Assembly (NCBI RefSeq): GCF_000337775.1
Contig: NZ_AOLQ01000069.1
Location: 462,241-526,240 of the forward strand
Length of the DNA: 64,000 bases
Direction: 5' to 3'
Origin: Haloarcula vallismortis ATCC 29715
GTDB taxonomy: Archaea; Halobacteriota; Halobacteria; Halobacteriales; Haloarculaceae
Shown: positions 46,643-54,825 of the stretch, in pieces
How positions within the stretch are numbered: the stretch's first letter is position 1
Layout: every line of letters begins with the position of its first letter
Program-made: the position numbers and the translations under genes
Notes under the pieces: model-generated
Seen by the model: the letters and a program-made list of their open reading frames with translations, nothing else
The model's database searches: none
What the model was told of the DNA's origin: nothing

Positions 46643-46654
46643 CACATGCATGTG
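46643..46654. promoter_or_regulatory. Perfect 12-bp palindrome, possible operator
   Basis: CACATGCATGTG reads the same on both strands. It lies 40-51 bp upstream of the regulator's TATA element, where an archaeal activator could bind. Function is inferred only from symmetry and position. Confidence 0.35.
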
Positions 46655-46876
46655 ATGAATACCATTCCGAAAAACGGCCTATCTGGCTGTGAAGGGGCCG
46701 TATCCAAATGGATGCCTGACAGACCAACCACTAAACATCCATATTCTAACCAATTATCAAGTGACCCGGATATGTCAACCACAATTTCAGTTTGCCCCGA
46801 TTTATTCTAGGGACCTAGAGAGAGTACTTAGGACAGTTACCACTGTAGCGACCCACAGGATACGCGCTCCCTCACT

Positions 46877-47365
46877 ATGGATTCCACTGCCAATCCAGTT
46901 CGCGTTGAACTGTTCGTCCGGTCCCTGTGTCCGGAAGACGGAACGCAACAGCAGCACTACGTGATTGACCGATTACAGGCTCTTGCGGACGCGGGCCGCA
47001 TTGCGGACCTTTCGATACTGATCTGGGGCCGCCGGATCGAACCGCGACTCGCACAGCGAACTGCAGAGGGCCGACGCCTGCTGGAACGCCTTTCTACGTT
47101 CGAACAGTGGGAACGCAACTCTGATGCGTCGCTTGCCGCCTTCGACTGGCAGCACCCGGTGACGAACATGGCTTCCGATGAGTCGGTCAACGTCATCACG
47201 CTGCCGACGCTTGCCCTCGCTGAATACGTTGACGGAGACCTCCAGCACGTCGCGCCCTGTACGCGAGATGGAACAGTCTACCGCGTCGTCGACCGTGTGA
47301 CCAATCTCGCGGATACCGCAGACGTTGCCGACGAAATTGCGGATGAACGTACCGTGGTCCAATAG
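46877..47365 (+). CDS. Haloarchaeal small protein, thioredoxin-fold-like
   Basis: This 162-aa protein begins with a strand-Cys-Pro-helix pattern (RVELFVRSLCPEDG, Cys18) followed by a helix and the strand LSILIWGRRI. Later comes VITLPTLALAEYVDGDLQ (Pro110), which looks like the cis-Pro strand of thioredoxin-fold proteins, and a second Cys (C128, in HVAPC). I infer a single-Cys thioredoxin-like domain. Database labels for relatives call them HTH-domain proteins, but I see no clear HTH. It is followed 61 bp later by a winged-helix gene. Confidence 0.6.
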   Translation: MDSTANPVRVELFVRSLCPEDGTQQQHYVIDRLQALADAGRIADLSILIWGRRIEPRLAQRTAEGRRLLERLSTFEQWERNSDASLAAFDWQHPVTNMASDESVNVITLPTLALAEYVDGDLQHVAPCTRDGTVYRVVDRVTNLADTADVADEIADERTVVQ

Positions 47366-47426
47366 CGTTTGAACCGCTCCGAACCTGACACGATACCCGT
47401 CCTCATCCAGCACCATACCAATCAAA

Positions 47427-47846
47427 ATGAATACGAAACAAACTGAAGTCCCCGACTCGCTGCCACTGGACGACCGACTGTCGCTCCTGTCGTCGCACTA
47501 CCGGCGGTACCTCCTGTATGGGCTTTCACAGTACACGACACCGGTTTCACTGGCTGTGCTCACGGACACAGTGACCGAATTCGAACACGGGACACCGGTC
47601 GAACAGTACCGCGACGAGCGACTCAAAATTTACACAGCCCTCTATCACAACCACCTTCCACGGCTGGTCGATGCCGGTGTCGTCCAGTACAATCAGTCGG
47701 AAGATCTGGTCGATATCGGACCGAACGCGCCAGCCCTCGTCCCGCTGCTTGAGTCGACAATCGAGCACGACCTGTCGGCGAGCGGTAACGGGATGTCACC
47801 GAGCACCGTCGACATTGACTCGCTGCAGTCCGCGCAACGCAATTAA
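47427..47846 (+). CDS. DUF7344-type winged-helix protein
   Basis: This 139-aa protein has a winged-helix core with LSLLSSHYRRYLLYGLSQYT and RLKIYTALYHNHLPRLVDAG, matching the DUF7344 regulators and the same pattern seen in the pilin-region protein at 3318-3899, but without membrane helices. It probably binds DNA and may pair with the upstream thioredoxin-fold-like protein. It converges on gatE with a 4-bp tail overlap. Confidence 0.72.
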   Translation: MNTKQTEVPDSLPLDDRLSLLSSHYRRYLLYGLSQYTTPVSLAVLTDTVTEFEHGTPVEQYRDERLKIYTALYHNHLPRLVDAGVVQYNQSEDLVDIGPNAPALVPLLESTIEHDLSASGNGMSPSTVDIDSLQSAQRN

Positions 47847-49714
47847 GCCCGCTTCTGTATCTCCGAGCGCAACACGTCACTAACTGTATCGCCGTCAGCC
47901 TTGCCACGGAGTGCACCCATGCACTCGCCCATCAGCGCCGAGAACGCGCCCATGCCCTCCTCGGCGACCTGGTCTTCGTGGCGCTCGACGACCTCGGCGA
48001 CGGCGTCCCGAACCTCCGACTCGTCGACGCCGCCCAGCCCCTCCTGTTCGACGGCTTCCTCGGCCGTCAACGACGGGCTCTCCGCGAGGGCCGTCAGGAG
48101 GTCCTCCATCCCCTCGCGGGGGACATCCCCGCCGTCGACCAGCAGAATCGCTCCCCGCAGGTGCTCGTCGGTGAGGTCTTCGACGGGCACGTCGTCCCGG
48201 CGGAGTTCGGTCAGCGTCGACTCCAGCGTACCGGCGGCCAGTGTCGGGTCGACGCCTTCGCCTTCGACCAGTGCCTCGAACAGCGGCCACCGCTGGCCGT
48301 AGGCGACCTGTTCGGCGAGGCCGGACCCGAGGTCGAATTCGCTCTCGTATCGGTCGACCTTCTCGGTGAGCAGTTCCGGTGTCGCGACCTCGGTCACGTC
48401 GGGCTCGACGGGTGGCACGTCGGTCTCGGGGTACATCCGCGCTGCGCCGGGGAGCGGGCGGAGGTACCGTGACGTGGCGTCCTCGTTCGCGTCCCGCGTT
48501 TCTTCGGGGACGCCCTCCAGCGCCGTCTCGGCCCGCTCGGCGACGGCGTCGATAGCCAGTTCGGCGGTTTCGGGGTCGTCGGCGACGATGGCGACGGCGT
48601 CCTCGGGACCTGCGCCAACGTCGTCACGCAGCGCCTCGACTTCTGCCTCGGTGACGCCGTAGGCCGGGAGTTCGTCAGTGTGGAAGATGCCGCCCGCGCC
48701 GTGGCGCTTGGCGTGGTCGGACAGCTCCGTCCCGAGACGCCGGTCGGGCTGAATCTCGCGCCCGACGAGGCCATCGAAGCCTTCGAGCAGGACCCCCTGC
48801 ACTTCGCCACCCGACGAGAGCGCGCCCTCGATGACGCCCGAGTCCGTGTCCTCGAACACGTCGGTCACGTCCTGTGGCTCGCCGACAGCGGCGTCACGCT
48901 CGGTGAGTTCCTCGGCGATATCGAGCAGTTCGACCTGCCGGCGGACCTCGTTGCGGACGAGGTCGTCGATATCGTCGAGACTCTGGACGCCCTTCAGTTC
49001 GATTCGTGCGCCCTCCTCGATGGAGACGTTCACGTCCTGACGGATGGTTCCGAGGCCGCGCTTGACCTGTCCTGTCGAACGGAGCAACATGCCGATGCGC
49101 TCGGCGGCTTCGCGAGCCTGTTCGGGCGAACTGATGTCCGGCTTCGTGCCGATTTCGACAAGTGGGATGCCGAGCCGGTCCAGCGAAAACCGGACGCCGT
49201 CCTCGGTCTCCTCGACGCGCTGGCAGGACTCCTCTTCCAGTAGCATGTCTTCGATACCGACCGGGCCAGCGCTCGTCTCGATGACTCCGTCGTTGGCGAC
49301 CAGCATGGAGCGCTGGAACCCCGTCGTATTGGAGCCGTCGACGACAATCTTGCGCATGACGTTCACCTGGTCGACGACAGACATATCCAGTAGCTGGGCG
49401 ATTTCCAGCGTCGTCTCCGTCGCCTCGCGGTCGACGCGGTGGGGCGGCTCGTCGTCCTCCTCGACGAGACAGGTCGTGTCGTATGCCAGATACTCGAACT
49501 CCCGGTCGACCATGCTCTCCTCGAGCGCCGCCTCGTCGATCTCCCCGAGCTCGCTTTTCGTCGGGTGCAGATAGCGGGTAAAGGAGCGCTGGCTCTCCTC
49601 GGGTTCGCGGATCGTCGTCGGACAGTCACAGAACAGCTTCGTCGCGGTATCGAGTTGCTGGTGGATCTCCAGACCGGCGACGAGCCCCAGCTCCTCGTAA
49701 TCGTACTCGGTCAT
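47843..49714 (-). CDS. gatE: Glu-tRNA(Gln) amidotransferase subunit E
   Basis: Started at MTEYDYEELGLVAGLEIHQQ (623 aa). GatE works with GatD to convert Glu-tRNA(Gln) to Gln-tRNA(Gln) in archaea, which lack a glutaminyl-tRNA synthetase. The GatB-like catalytic cradle (about 1-420, with CPTTIREPEESQRSFTRYLH, RLGIPLVEIGTKPDI, and LGTIRQDVNVSIEEG), an AspRS-like GAD insertion (about 290-400) and a C-terminal YqeY-like tail (about 480-623, MGAFSALMGECMGALRGKAD) are visible. Length is normal for GatE. GatD is not in this window. Confidence 0.95.
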   Translation of the reverse strand: MTEYDYEELGLVAGLEIHQQLDTATKLFCDCPTTIREPEESQRSFTRYLHPTKSELGEIDEAALEESMVDREFEYLAYDTTCLVEEDDEPPHRVDREATETTLEIAQLLDMSVVDQVNVMRKIVVDGSNTTGFQRSMLVANDGVIETSAGPVGIEDMLLEEESCQRVEETEDGVRFSLDRLGIPLVEIGTKPDISSPEQAREAAERIGMLLRSTGQVKRGLGTIRQDVNVSIEEGARIELKGVQSLDDIDDLVRNEVRRQVELLDIAEELTERDAAVGEPQDVTDVFEDTDSGVIEGALSSGGEVQGVLLEGFDGLVGREIQPDRRLGTELSDHAKRHGAGGIFHTDELPAYGVTEAEVEALRDDVGAGPEDAVAIVADDPETAELAIDAVAERAETALEGVPEETRDANEDATSRYLRPLPGAARMYPETDVPPVEPDVTEVATPELLTEKVDRYESEFDLGSGLAEQVAYGQRWPLFEALVEGEGVDPTLAAGTLESTLTELRRDDVPVEDLTDEHLRGAILLVDGGDVPREGMEDLLTALAESPSLTAEEAVEQEGLGGVDESEVRDAVAEVVERHEDQVAEEGMGAFSALMGECMGALRGKADGDTVSDVLRSEIQKRA

Positions 49715-49802
49715 TGTCGAGGTGTCCGGGACCGGGGGCCAAAAAACGCACCCTTCCGGCGCTCGCCGCCGCGCTTTTGCCCATGTCTCCCTCACTAGCA
49801 GT

Positions 49803-50597
49803 ATGCGCTGGCTGTCGACAGCCGCGGTGGCCGTCCTCCTCCTGACAGCCGGCTGTAACGCCTTCGCCGGCGATGACGCCGCCGATCAGGGGACCGTCAC
49901 GCCGGCCCCGGTCCCGACAGCGGCGGAGCCGGACACGCCAGCCACGCCGGACCCACCGCCCGGCGTGACCACCGACCGGCTCGAAAACGTCGCGCTGCTG
50001 TCGGCCGCCCACCGGCAGTCACTCAACGGCACTACCTACACGCTGAATGAACGCTACAGCGAGTTCGCGATCGGGAACGACAGCAGCTCCGTCCGGCGAA
50101 CCGAGACAGTCGCCGTCGAATCACCGACCCGGTACCACGACGAGATGATCAGAGTGACGACCGACTCGAACGCGACCGTCGAGCGGTACGAACAGTCAAC
50201 CTACGCCGACGGCACCAACTGGCACGAACGCCGTGACAACGGGACTGTTGAACGCCAGCGCGGCGAGGTCCAGTTCAGCCGCGACAAGTACGCCTACCGG
50301 ACGGCATTCTACCTGAATCGCTACGCGGTGGTCAACCAGAGTGCCACAGCCGTCGTCACGTGGGACGGCAGCCGAGCCTACCGGATTCGCGGGTCCGGCG
50401 GCGAGATTCCGGCTACGGAACAAGTGACGGAGTTTCGTGTCGAACTGCTGGTCGAACCTACCGGCCTCGTCCGCCAGTTCAGCGTCTGGTACCGTACCGA
50501 AGAGCGCATCGTCGAATACAGCTTCTGGTACGAAGACATCGGCGAGACGACAGTGGTGCGGCCGGCGTGGCTCAACGAATCGACGCCGGTGAACTGA
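49803..50597 (+). CDS. Putative lipoprotein, haloarchaeal (DUF7537-like)
   Basis: Started at MRWLSTAAVAVLLLTAGCNA (264 aa); the lipobox LTAG-Cys predicts a lipid-anchored exported protein. A Pro/Ala/Thr-rich spacer follows, then a beta-rich domain with several Tyr and Trp (VERYEQSTYADGTNWHERRD). I recall the label DUF7537 for such haloarchaeal lipoproteins. No function is known. It is divergent from gatE, with 88 bp between the two starts. Confidence 0.7.
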   Translation: MRWLSTAAVAVLLLTAGCNAFAGDDAADQGTVTPAPVPTAAEPDTPATPDPPPGVTTDRLENVALLSAAHRQSLNGTTYTLNERYSEFAIGNDSSSVRRTETVAVESPTRYHDEMIRVTTDSNATVERYEQSTYADGTNWHERRDNGTVERQRGEVQFSRDKYAYRTAFYLNRYAVVNQSATAVVTWDGSRAYRIRGSGGEIPATEQVTEFRVELLVEPTGLVRQFSVWYRTEERIVEYSFWYEDIGETTVVRPAWLNESTPVN

Positions 50598-50631
50598 GTG
50601 AGGCCGGTACGTGGCTCCGCACGGCCAGCGG

Positions 50632-50928
50632 CTACAGGCGGTCCGTCTCGGTTCGAACGTCGTCGGTTCCGGACGTGCTTCCGGCCCGGTCGTCGTAGTA
50701 TTTCCGGCCGATGAAGTCGTCGTCGAGATTCCCGACCAGCGAGTTGTACAGACCTTCTGCGGACTGATACGTGGTCTCACTGGTTCGAGTTAACACCTCA
50801 CTCATTTCGACCGAGTCACCGTTCTGGGCGACCAGTTCGACGTCGCCGAGTTGCTGAACAACAGTGGCGTGCTCAGCCGGGAACTCACAGGCCTGGTCGA
50901 ACAGCTGCAACGTTTCGGAGTAGCGCAT
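50632..50928 (-). CDS. DUF5789-like small protein
   Basis: With the start at MRYSETLQLFDQACEFPAEH (98 aa), the protein resembles haloarchaeal DUF5789 proteins: a DTV/TVV-like segment near the start and the C-terminal GLYNSLVGNLDDDFIGRKYY. Function is unknown. It converges on the lipoprotein gene and is divergent from the GNAT gene. AT-rich sequence upstream of 50928 provides a plausible promoter. Confidence 0.65.
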   Translation of the reverse strand: MRYSETLQLFDQACEFPAEHATVVQQLGDVELVAQNGDSVEMSEVLTRTSETTYQSAEGLYNSLVGNLDDDFIGRKYYDDRAGSTSGTDDVRTETDRL

Positions 50929-51085
50929 CTGTACCACAACTGTGTATTAATAATCAAAAAACATTATGGATTCTGATCATCTCATAATCGACTTCGCTGA
51001 GCAGATCAGTCGGCGAGGTGAGAACTGGTATTTTGCCCCACTCGACGCGGGAAAACATTTCACAGACCGTGATATATGGTTACAT

Positions 51086-51586
51086 ATGACAATTCGGCTG
51101 GCAACTCCAGACGACGTAACGGCCATCAATCAGGTCGCGACGGCTGCCTGGGAGACGGATTACCCCCTCCTCACCCAGGAAACGGTCGAAGACGGCGTTG
51201 GCGACTGGTATTCGCCCGACCAGATCGAATCGGAACTGGTTGAATCGCAGACGCTTCTGTTCGTCGCCGAGCGTGAAGAGCGCGTCGTCGGATTCGCACA
51301 CGCGACGTGGCACGAAACCGACCGCGCGGGGTACATCCTCCGGCTGTACGTCCACCCTGACCACAGGCGTGAGGGAATCGGCCGGGCGCTGCTAGAACGG
51401 ACCTGCGAGGAACTGTTCGAGCGCGATATCGACCGAATCAGCGCGATGGTTCTCTCGGCGAACGAGCCGGGAGCCGAGTTCTACCAGCAGTTCGGGTTCG
51501 AGTTCGGCGACGAGAGCGAAACCGAAATCGGCGGCGAGCGCTACCCCGAGAGCCGGTATGTTCTCGACGACGCGTCACAGGTCTGA
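51086..51586 (+). CDS. GNAT family N-acetyltransferase
   Basis: Started at MTIRLATPDDVTAINQVATA (166 aa). A typical GNAT fold: the acetyl-CoA-binding segment RLYVHPDHRREGIGRALLER (about residues 90-109) and the late motif NEPGAEFYQQFGFEFGDES. The earlier in-frame ATG at 50966 adds sequence without the family pattern. The substrate is unknown. GC-rich repeated DNA follows the stop. Confidence 0.85.
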   Translation: MTIRLATPDDVTAINQVATAAWETDYPLLTQETVEDGVGDWYSPDQIESELVESQTLLFVAEREERVVGFAHATWHETDRAGYILRLYVHPDHRREGIGRALLERTCEELFERDIDRISAMVLSANEPGAEFYQQFGFEFGDESETEIGGERYPESRYVLDDASQV

Positions 51587-51652
51587 GGGCGGGGCGACTG
51601 TCAGCTCGCTGCCGCGCTCAGGCGCACCTCTTGCGTGCCTGTTCGATACGAG

Positions 51653-51772
51653 CGCCCCTCGCTGCGCACGGATTACTTCGTTTCCCGTTCACAGTATCGA
51701 GGGCCGCTCACTGCTCGCGGCTCCCGCCGCTCGCTCTGCCGAGGGCCGCTCACTCCGTTCACGCCCCTCGCT
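51653..51772. repeat. GC-rich short direct repeats between convergent genes
   Basis: The 15-mer CGAGGGCCGCTCACT occurs at 51698-51712 and again at 51740-51754, 42 bp apart. The 11-mer CGCCCCTCGCT occurs at 51653-51663 and 51762-51772. The gap between the GNAT and fumC stops (51587-51787) is largely made of such TCGCTC-rich units. Similar filler is common in haloarchaeal intergenic DNA. Confidence 0.6.
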
Positions 51773-51787
51773 TCGTTCGCTTCCTCG

Positions 51788-53194
51788 CTACTCCTCACCC
51801 AAAATACCGCGCTTCGTCATCGTCTCGGGGTCGAGCACGTCGTCGACCTCGTCCTCGTCGAGATACCCCTCTTCGAGGACGACCTCGCGGATTGTTTTGT
51901 CCTCAGCGAGGGCCTTCTTGGCGACCTTGCTCGCCTTGTCGTAGCCGATGGCAGGGTTGAGCGCCGTCGCCAGCGCCATGCTCTGCTCGACGCGCTCGGC
52001 GCAGTACTCGGCGTCGGCCTCCAGTTTGGCGACAAACTTCTCGCCGAACACCGCGCTGCTGTTGGCGATGAGCTTGGCCGACTGCAGGAAGTTCGAGGCC
52101 AGCACGGGCTTGTAGAGGTTCAGGTCGATCTGGCCCTCGGCTGCGCCGGCCGCGACGGCGGCGTCGTTGCCGACGACCTGCTTGTGGACCTGATTGACCG
52201 CCTCGGCGACGACGGGGTTGATCTTCCCGGGCATGATCGAGGAGCCGGGCTGGTTCTCCGGCTGGTCGATCTCGCCGAGGCCGTTTCGCGGGCCGGAGGC
52301 GAGCAGACGCAGGTCGTTCGCGATCTTGTTCAGCGAGCCGGCGACAGTCCGGAGCGCGCCGTGTGCTTCCGACATCGCGTCGTGGGCGGCCTGTGCTTCG
52401 AAGTGGTTGTCCGCCTCGCGGAAGCTGAGGTCCGTTTCCTCGCTGATGTACTCCGCGGCCTTTTCGGGGAACTCGGGGTGGGTGTTCAGCCCGGTCCCGA
52501 CTGCGGTTCCACCGAGTGCAAGCTCGGAGAGGCGACCGTGGACGTCTTGGACGCGGGAGATACCCTTCTCGACCTGCGTGCGATAGCCGGAGAACTCCTG
52601 CCCCAGTGTTACCGGGGTCGCGTCCTGAAGGTGCGTTCGACCAGTCTTGACGACGTTGTCGAACTCGTCTTCTTTGGCTTTGAGTTCGTCGCGCAGCGTC
52701 TTCAGGCCGGGAATCACGTCTTTCTCGACGGCCTCCAGCGAAGCGACGTGCATCGCCGTCGGAATCACGTCGTTGCTGGACTGGCCGAAGTTGACGTGGT
52801 CGTTGGGGTGAATCTCACGGGTCCCGATTTCGCCGCCGTACAGCTCTGTGGCACGGTTCGAGATGACCTCGTTTGCGTTCATGTTCGAGGACGTGCCCGA
52901 GCCGGTCTGGAACACGTCGACGGGGAACTGGTCGTCGTGCTCGCCGGCAATGACCTCGTCGGCGGCTTCAATGATACAGTCCGCCTTGTCTGCCGGAATT
53001 GTTTCGAGGTCGCGGTTCGCCTGTGCGGCCGCCTTCTTGACGACGCCGAGGGCGCGGATGAACCGCCGCCCGAAGGTCACATCGCTGATCGGGAAGTTCT
53101 CGACGGCGCGTTGCGTCTGTGCGCCCCAGTACGCGTCGGCTGGCACCTGCATCTCACCGAGGCTATCCTGCTCTGTCCGGTGCTCGTCGGTCAT
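51788..53194 (-). CDS. fumC: Fumarate hydratase, class II
   Basis: The 468-aa protein is a full-length class II fumarase. Signature regions are the SGTSSNMNANEVI substrate loop, HVNFGQSSNDVIPTAMH, and GSSIMPGKINPVVAEAVNQV with the fumarase/aspartase signature Ser-Ser loop. It interconverts fumarate and malate in the TCA cycle as a cytoplasmic homotetramer. Gene ends next to GC-rich repeats. A TTTTAC element about 30 bp upstream of the ATG is a likely promoter. Confidence 0.95.
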   Translation of the reverse strand: MTDEHRTEQDSLGEMQVPADAYWGAQTQRAVENFPISDVTFGRRFIRALGVVKKAAAQANRDLETIPADKADCIIEAADEVIAGEHDDQFPVDVFQTGSGTSSNMNANEVISNRATELYGGEIGTREIHPNDHVNFGQSSNDVIPTAMHVASLEAVEKDVIPGLKTLRDELKAKEDEFDNVVKTGRTHLQDATPVTLGQEFSGYRTQVEKGISRVQDVHGRLSELALGGTAVGTGLNTHPEFPEKAAEYISEETDLSFREADNHFEAQAAHDAMSEAHGALRTVAGSLNKIANDLRLLASGPRNGLGEIDQPENQPGSSIMPGKINPVVAEAVNQVHKQVVGNDAAVAAGAAEGQIDLNLYKPVLASNFLQSAKLIANSSAVFGEKFVAKLEADAEYCAERVEQSMALATALNPAIGYDKASKVAKKALAEDKTIREVVLEEGYLDEDEVDDVLDPETMTKRGILGEE

Positions 53195-53220
53195 ACGTCC
53201 GGGGGGTGGTCCGCCCGGTC

Positions 53221-53226
53221 GTAAAA
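53221..53226 (-). promoter_or_regulatory. TATA-like element of fumC
   Basis: TTTTAC on the minus strand, centred about 30 bp before the fumC start. Confidence 0.35.
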
Positions 53227-53372
53227 CCCTCCGGTACGAGTCGGGACACCACGCCGTACGGACCTGTACCCGCCGGGACGGTCACTCACCGGTGGCCACG
53301 AGTCCCTGGTCGGACAGCGGAGACCGTGGGGCTCAGAACTCAGGACTTGGATAAACGTGTATTATCATTCGG

Positions 53373-53380
53373 AAATATTA
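53373..53380 (+). promoter_or_regulatory. TATA element upstream of the ABC transporter locus
   Basis: AAATATTA is centred 27 bp before the ATG at 53404. It is likely the promoter of the ABC operon and of whatever gene first stood there. Confidence 0.45.
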
Positions 53381-53403
53381 AGTAGAATCTCTCTCCACTT
53401 ACC

Positions 53404-53754
53404 ATGAGTTCGACGCCACAGAGACGTTCATGACCGATACCCCCTACAATACCCGGTGGCGGCGGTGTGTTGCTGCCGTCGTCGGCTGTCGGGGGTCCAT
53501 GGGACACCGACGGACGTGACCCTCGCGAACGCTCGCAGCCGGTGTACCCGCCGCGTTGCAACCGCTCGCCCGCTCGGCACGACGACGGGATGGCACACCC
53601 GTCACCTGGCGTACCCACGTCGCCTGACAGCCTGTGTTGGTGCGACAGGCTGTTCGGTCGCGTGGTTTATGCGCGTGCTGGCCGGCGAGTGCATGTGACT
53701 GACGACACATCCGTCGGGGCGATGGACGGCGAACTCACGTCGGCGAACCACTGA
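53404..53754 (+). pseudogene. Possible degraded solute-binding protein gene
   Basis: The position is where sugar ABC loci of haloarchaea usually carry the lipoprotein binding-protein gene (about 1.3 kb). Here only short, broken frames remain. Two adjacent RR-containing starts (MSSTPQRRS and MTDTPYNTRWRRCVAAVVGC) could be remains of a Tat signal and lipobox. The evidence is weak: the region may simply be a leader. Confidence 0.2.
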
Positions 53755-53760
53755 CAAACC

Positions 53761-54825
53761 ATGCGCGAGATACTCAGTAGACTCCTCGCCACCGGGGGTC
53801 GGCTCCGGTCGGCGGTATCGAGAGACGAATCGGACGGCGACCAACTGGCAACAGACGGCGGAGCGACGGTGAAAACGACCCGGAGAGACTCGCTTCGGAA
53901 CTCACTGCCGATTGAATGGGAACTCATCGAGTCCGCCCCGTTCTGGCTTCCGCCAGTCCTGTTTGCGGGCTTTTTCGTCTACGGCGCTATCGCCTGGAAC
54001 TTCCTTCTGTCGTTGACTGACTACAACGGCTTGGGCGGTGCGCAGTACGAAACCTTCGATTTCAGCATGTACAGCCGTTTGCTGAGCGATGGGGCGTTCT
54101 GGCAAGCCGCACAGAACACGGTGGTGTTACTTGTCGTGTTCACCGTCCTCTGTCTGGCGCTTGGCCTGTTCGTGGCCATCCTTATCGACCAGCAGATACG
54201 CTTCGAGAATACGTTCCGGACGATATACTTACTCCCGATGAGCCTCTCGTTCGTCGTCACGGCGACGATGTGGGCGTGGGTGTACAACGCCCGCAACGGC
54301 GTGCTCAATCAGCTCCTCCGAGGGTTTGGCCTCGAAGGGGCCCTCGTGGGGTTACTTCGCCCCGCCGGGGTCAACGCCGAAGTCATCCAGTGGCTCTCCT
54401 GGAACACGACCGCGCTGGCGGCGGTCATCTTCGCGCTCATCTGGCAGTTCAGCGGCTACGCGATGGTTGTCTTCCTCGCGGGCCTTCGGGCGATCCCGAC
54501 CGAACACTACGAGGCCGCGCGCGTGGACGGCGCGTCCACGGTTCGGCTGTACGCACGGGTAATCATCCCGCAACTCCGCGCCTCCGCCGTGTCTGCGTCA
54601 GTGGTGCTGATGGTGTTTGCGCTGAAAGCGTTCGACTTCATCTATGCGCTCCGTGGCTCACAGCCGGGGGCGAACATGGACATTCTGGCGACAATGATGT
54701 ATCGGGTCGCGTTCGATAGTCTCCAGTGGGCGTACGGCTCGGCCGTCGCCATCGTGCTGTTTGCCCTCGCACTGCTGGTCATCGGACCGTACCTTTACAG
54801 CGAATACCGACGGGGTGAACTATGA
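53761..54825 (+). CDS. Sugar-type ABC transporter permease 1 (MalF/UgpA-like)
   Basis: This 354-aa protein has a 60-residue hydrophilic N-terminus and then six membrane helices. The ABC-permease EAA motif is present (YEAARVDGASTVRLYARVII, about residues 245-264), which contacts the ATPase. The 3' end overlaps the second permease gene by 4 nt. Family: carbohydrate uptake transporter 1-like importers. The exact substrate cannot be told from the permease. No binding-protein gene lies beside it. Confidence 0.9.
   Translation: MREILSRLLATGGRLRSAVSRDESDGDQLATDGGATVKTTRRDSLRNSLPIEWELIESAPFWLPPVLFAGFFVYGAIAWNFLLSLTDYNGLGGAQYETFDFSMYSRLLSDGAFWQAAQNTVVLLVVFTVLCLALGLFVAILIDQQIRFENTFRTIYLLPMSLSFVVTATMWAWVYNARNGVLNQLLRGFGLEGALVGLLRPAGVNAEVIQWLSWNTTALAAVIFALIWQFSGYAMVVFLAGLRAIPTEHYEAARVDGASTVRLYARVIIPQLRASAVSASVVLMVFALKAFDFIYALRGSQPGANMDILATMMYRVAFDSLQWAYGSAVAIVLFALALLVIGPYLYSEYRRGEL

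Larger units (their letters stand above)
46576..46876. other. AT-rich intergenic region between divergent genes
   Basis: These 301 bp separate the HTH-10 regulator from the 162-aa gene and are clearly richer in A/T than the surrounding coding DNA. I see no convincing ORF. The stretch contains the regulator's TATA element, the perfect palindrome at 46643-46654, and a short inverted repeat CTAGG-GA-CCTAG at 46807-46818, about 60-70 bp before the ATG at 46877. Confidence 0.5.
53195..53760. other. Intergenic region with promoter and possible binding-protein remnant
   Basis: These 566 bp lie between fumC and the first ABC permease gene. The fumC promoter lies at 53221-53226. At 53373-53380 is AAATATTA, exactly 27 bp before an ATG at 53404, which opens a nine-codon frame (MSSTPQRRS). 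A second short frame from 53430 has a twin-arginine-like start (MTDTPYNTRWRRC) and stops at 53519. No ORF long enough for a solute-binding protein exists here. Confidence 0.5.

Noticed and set aside
51635..53224. 529-aa plus-strand frame across fumC
   Set aside because: Antisense shadow of fumC; the protein is Leu/Val/Asp/Arg-rich with no domain, while fumC has all class II fumarase motifs.
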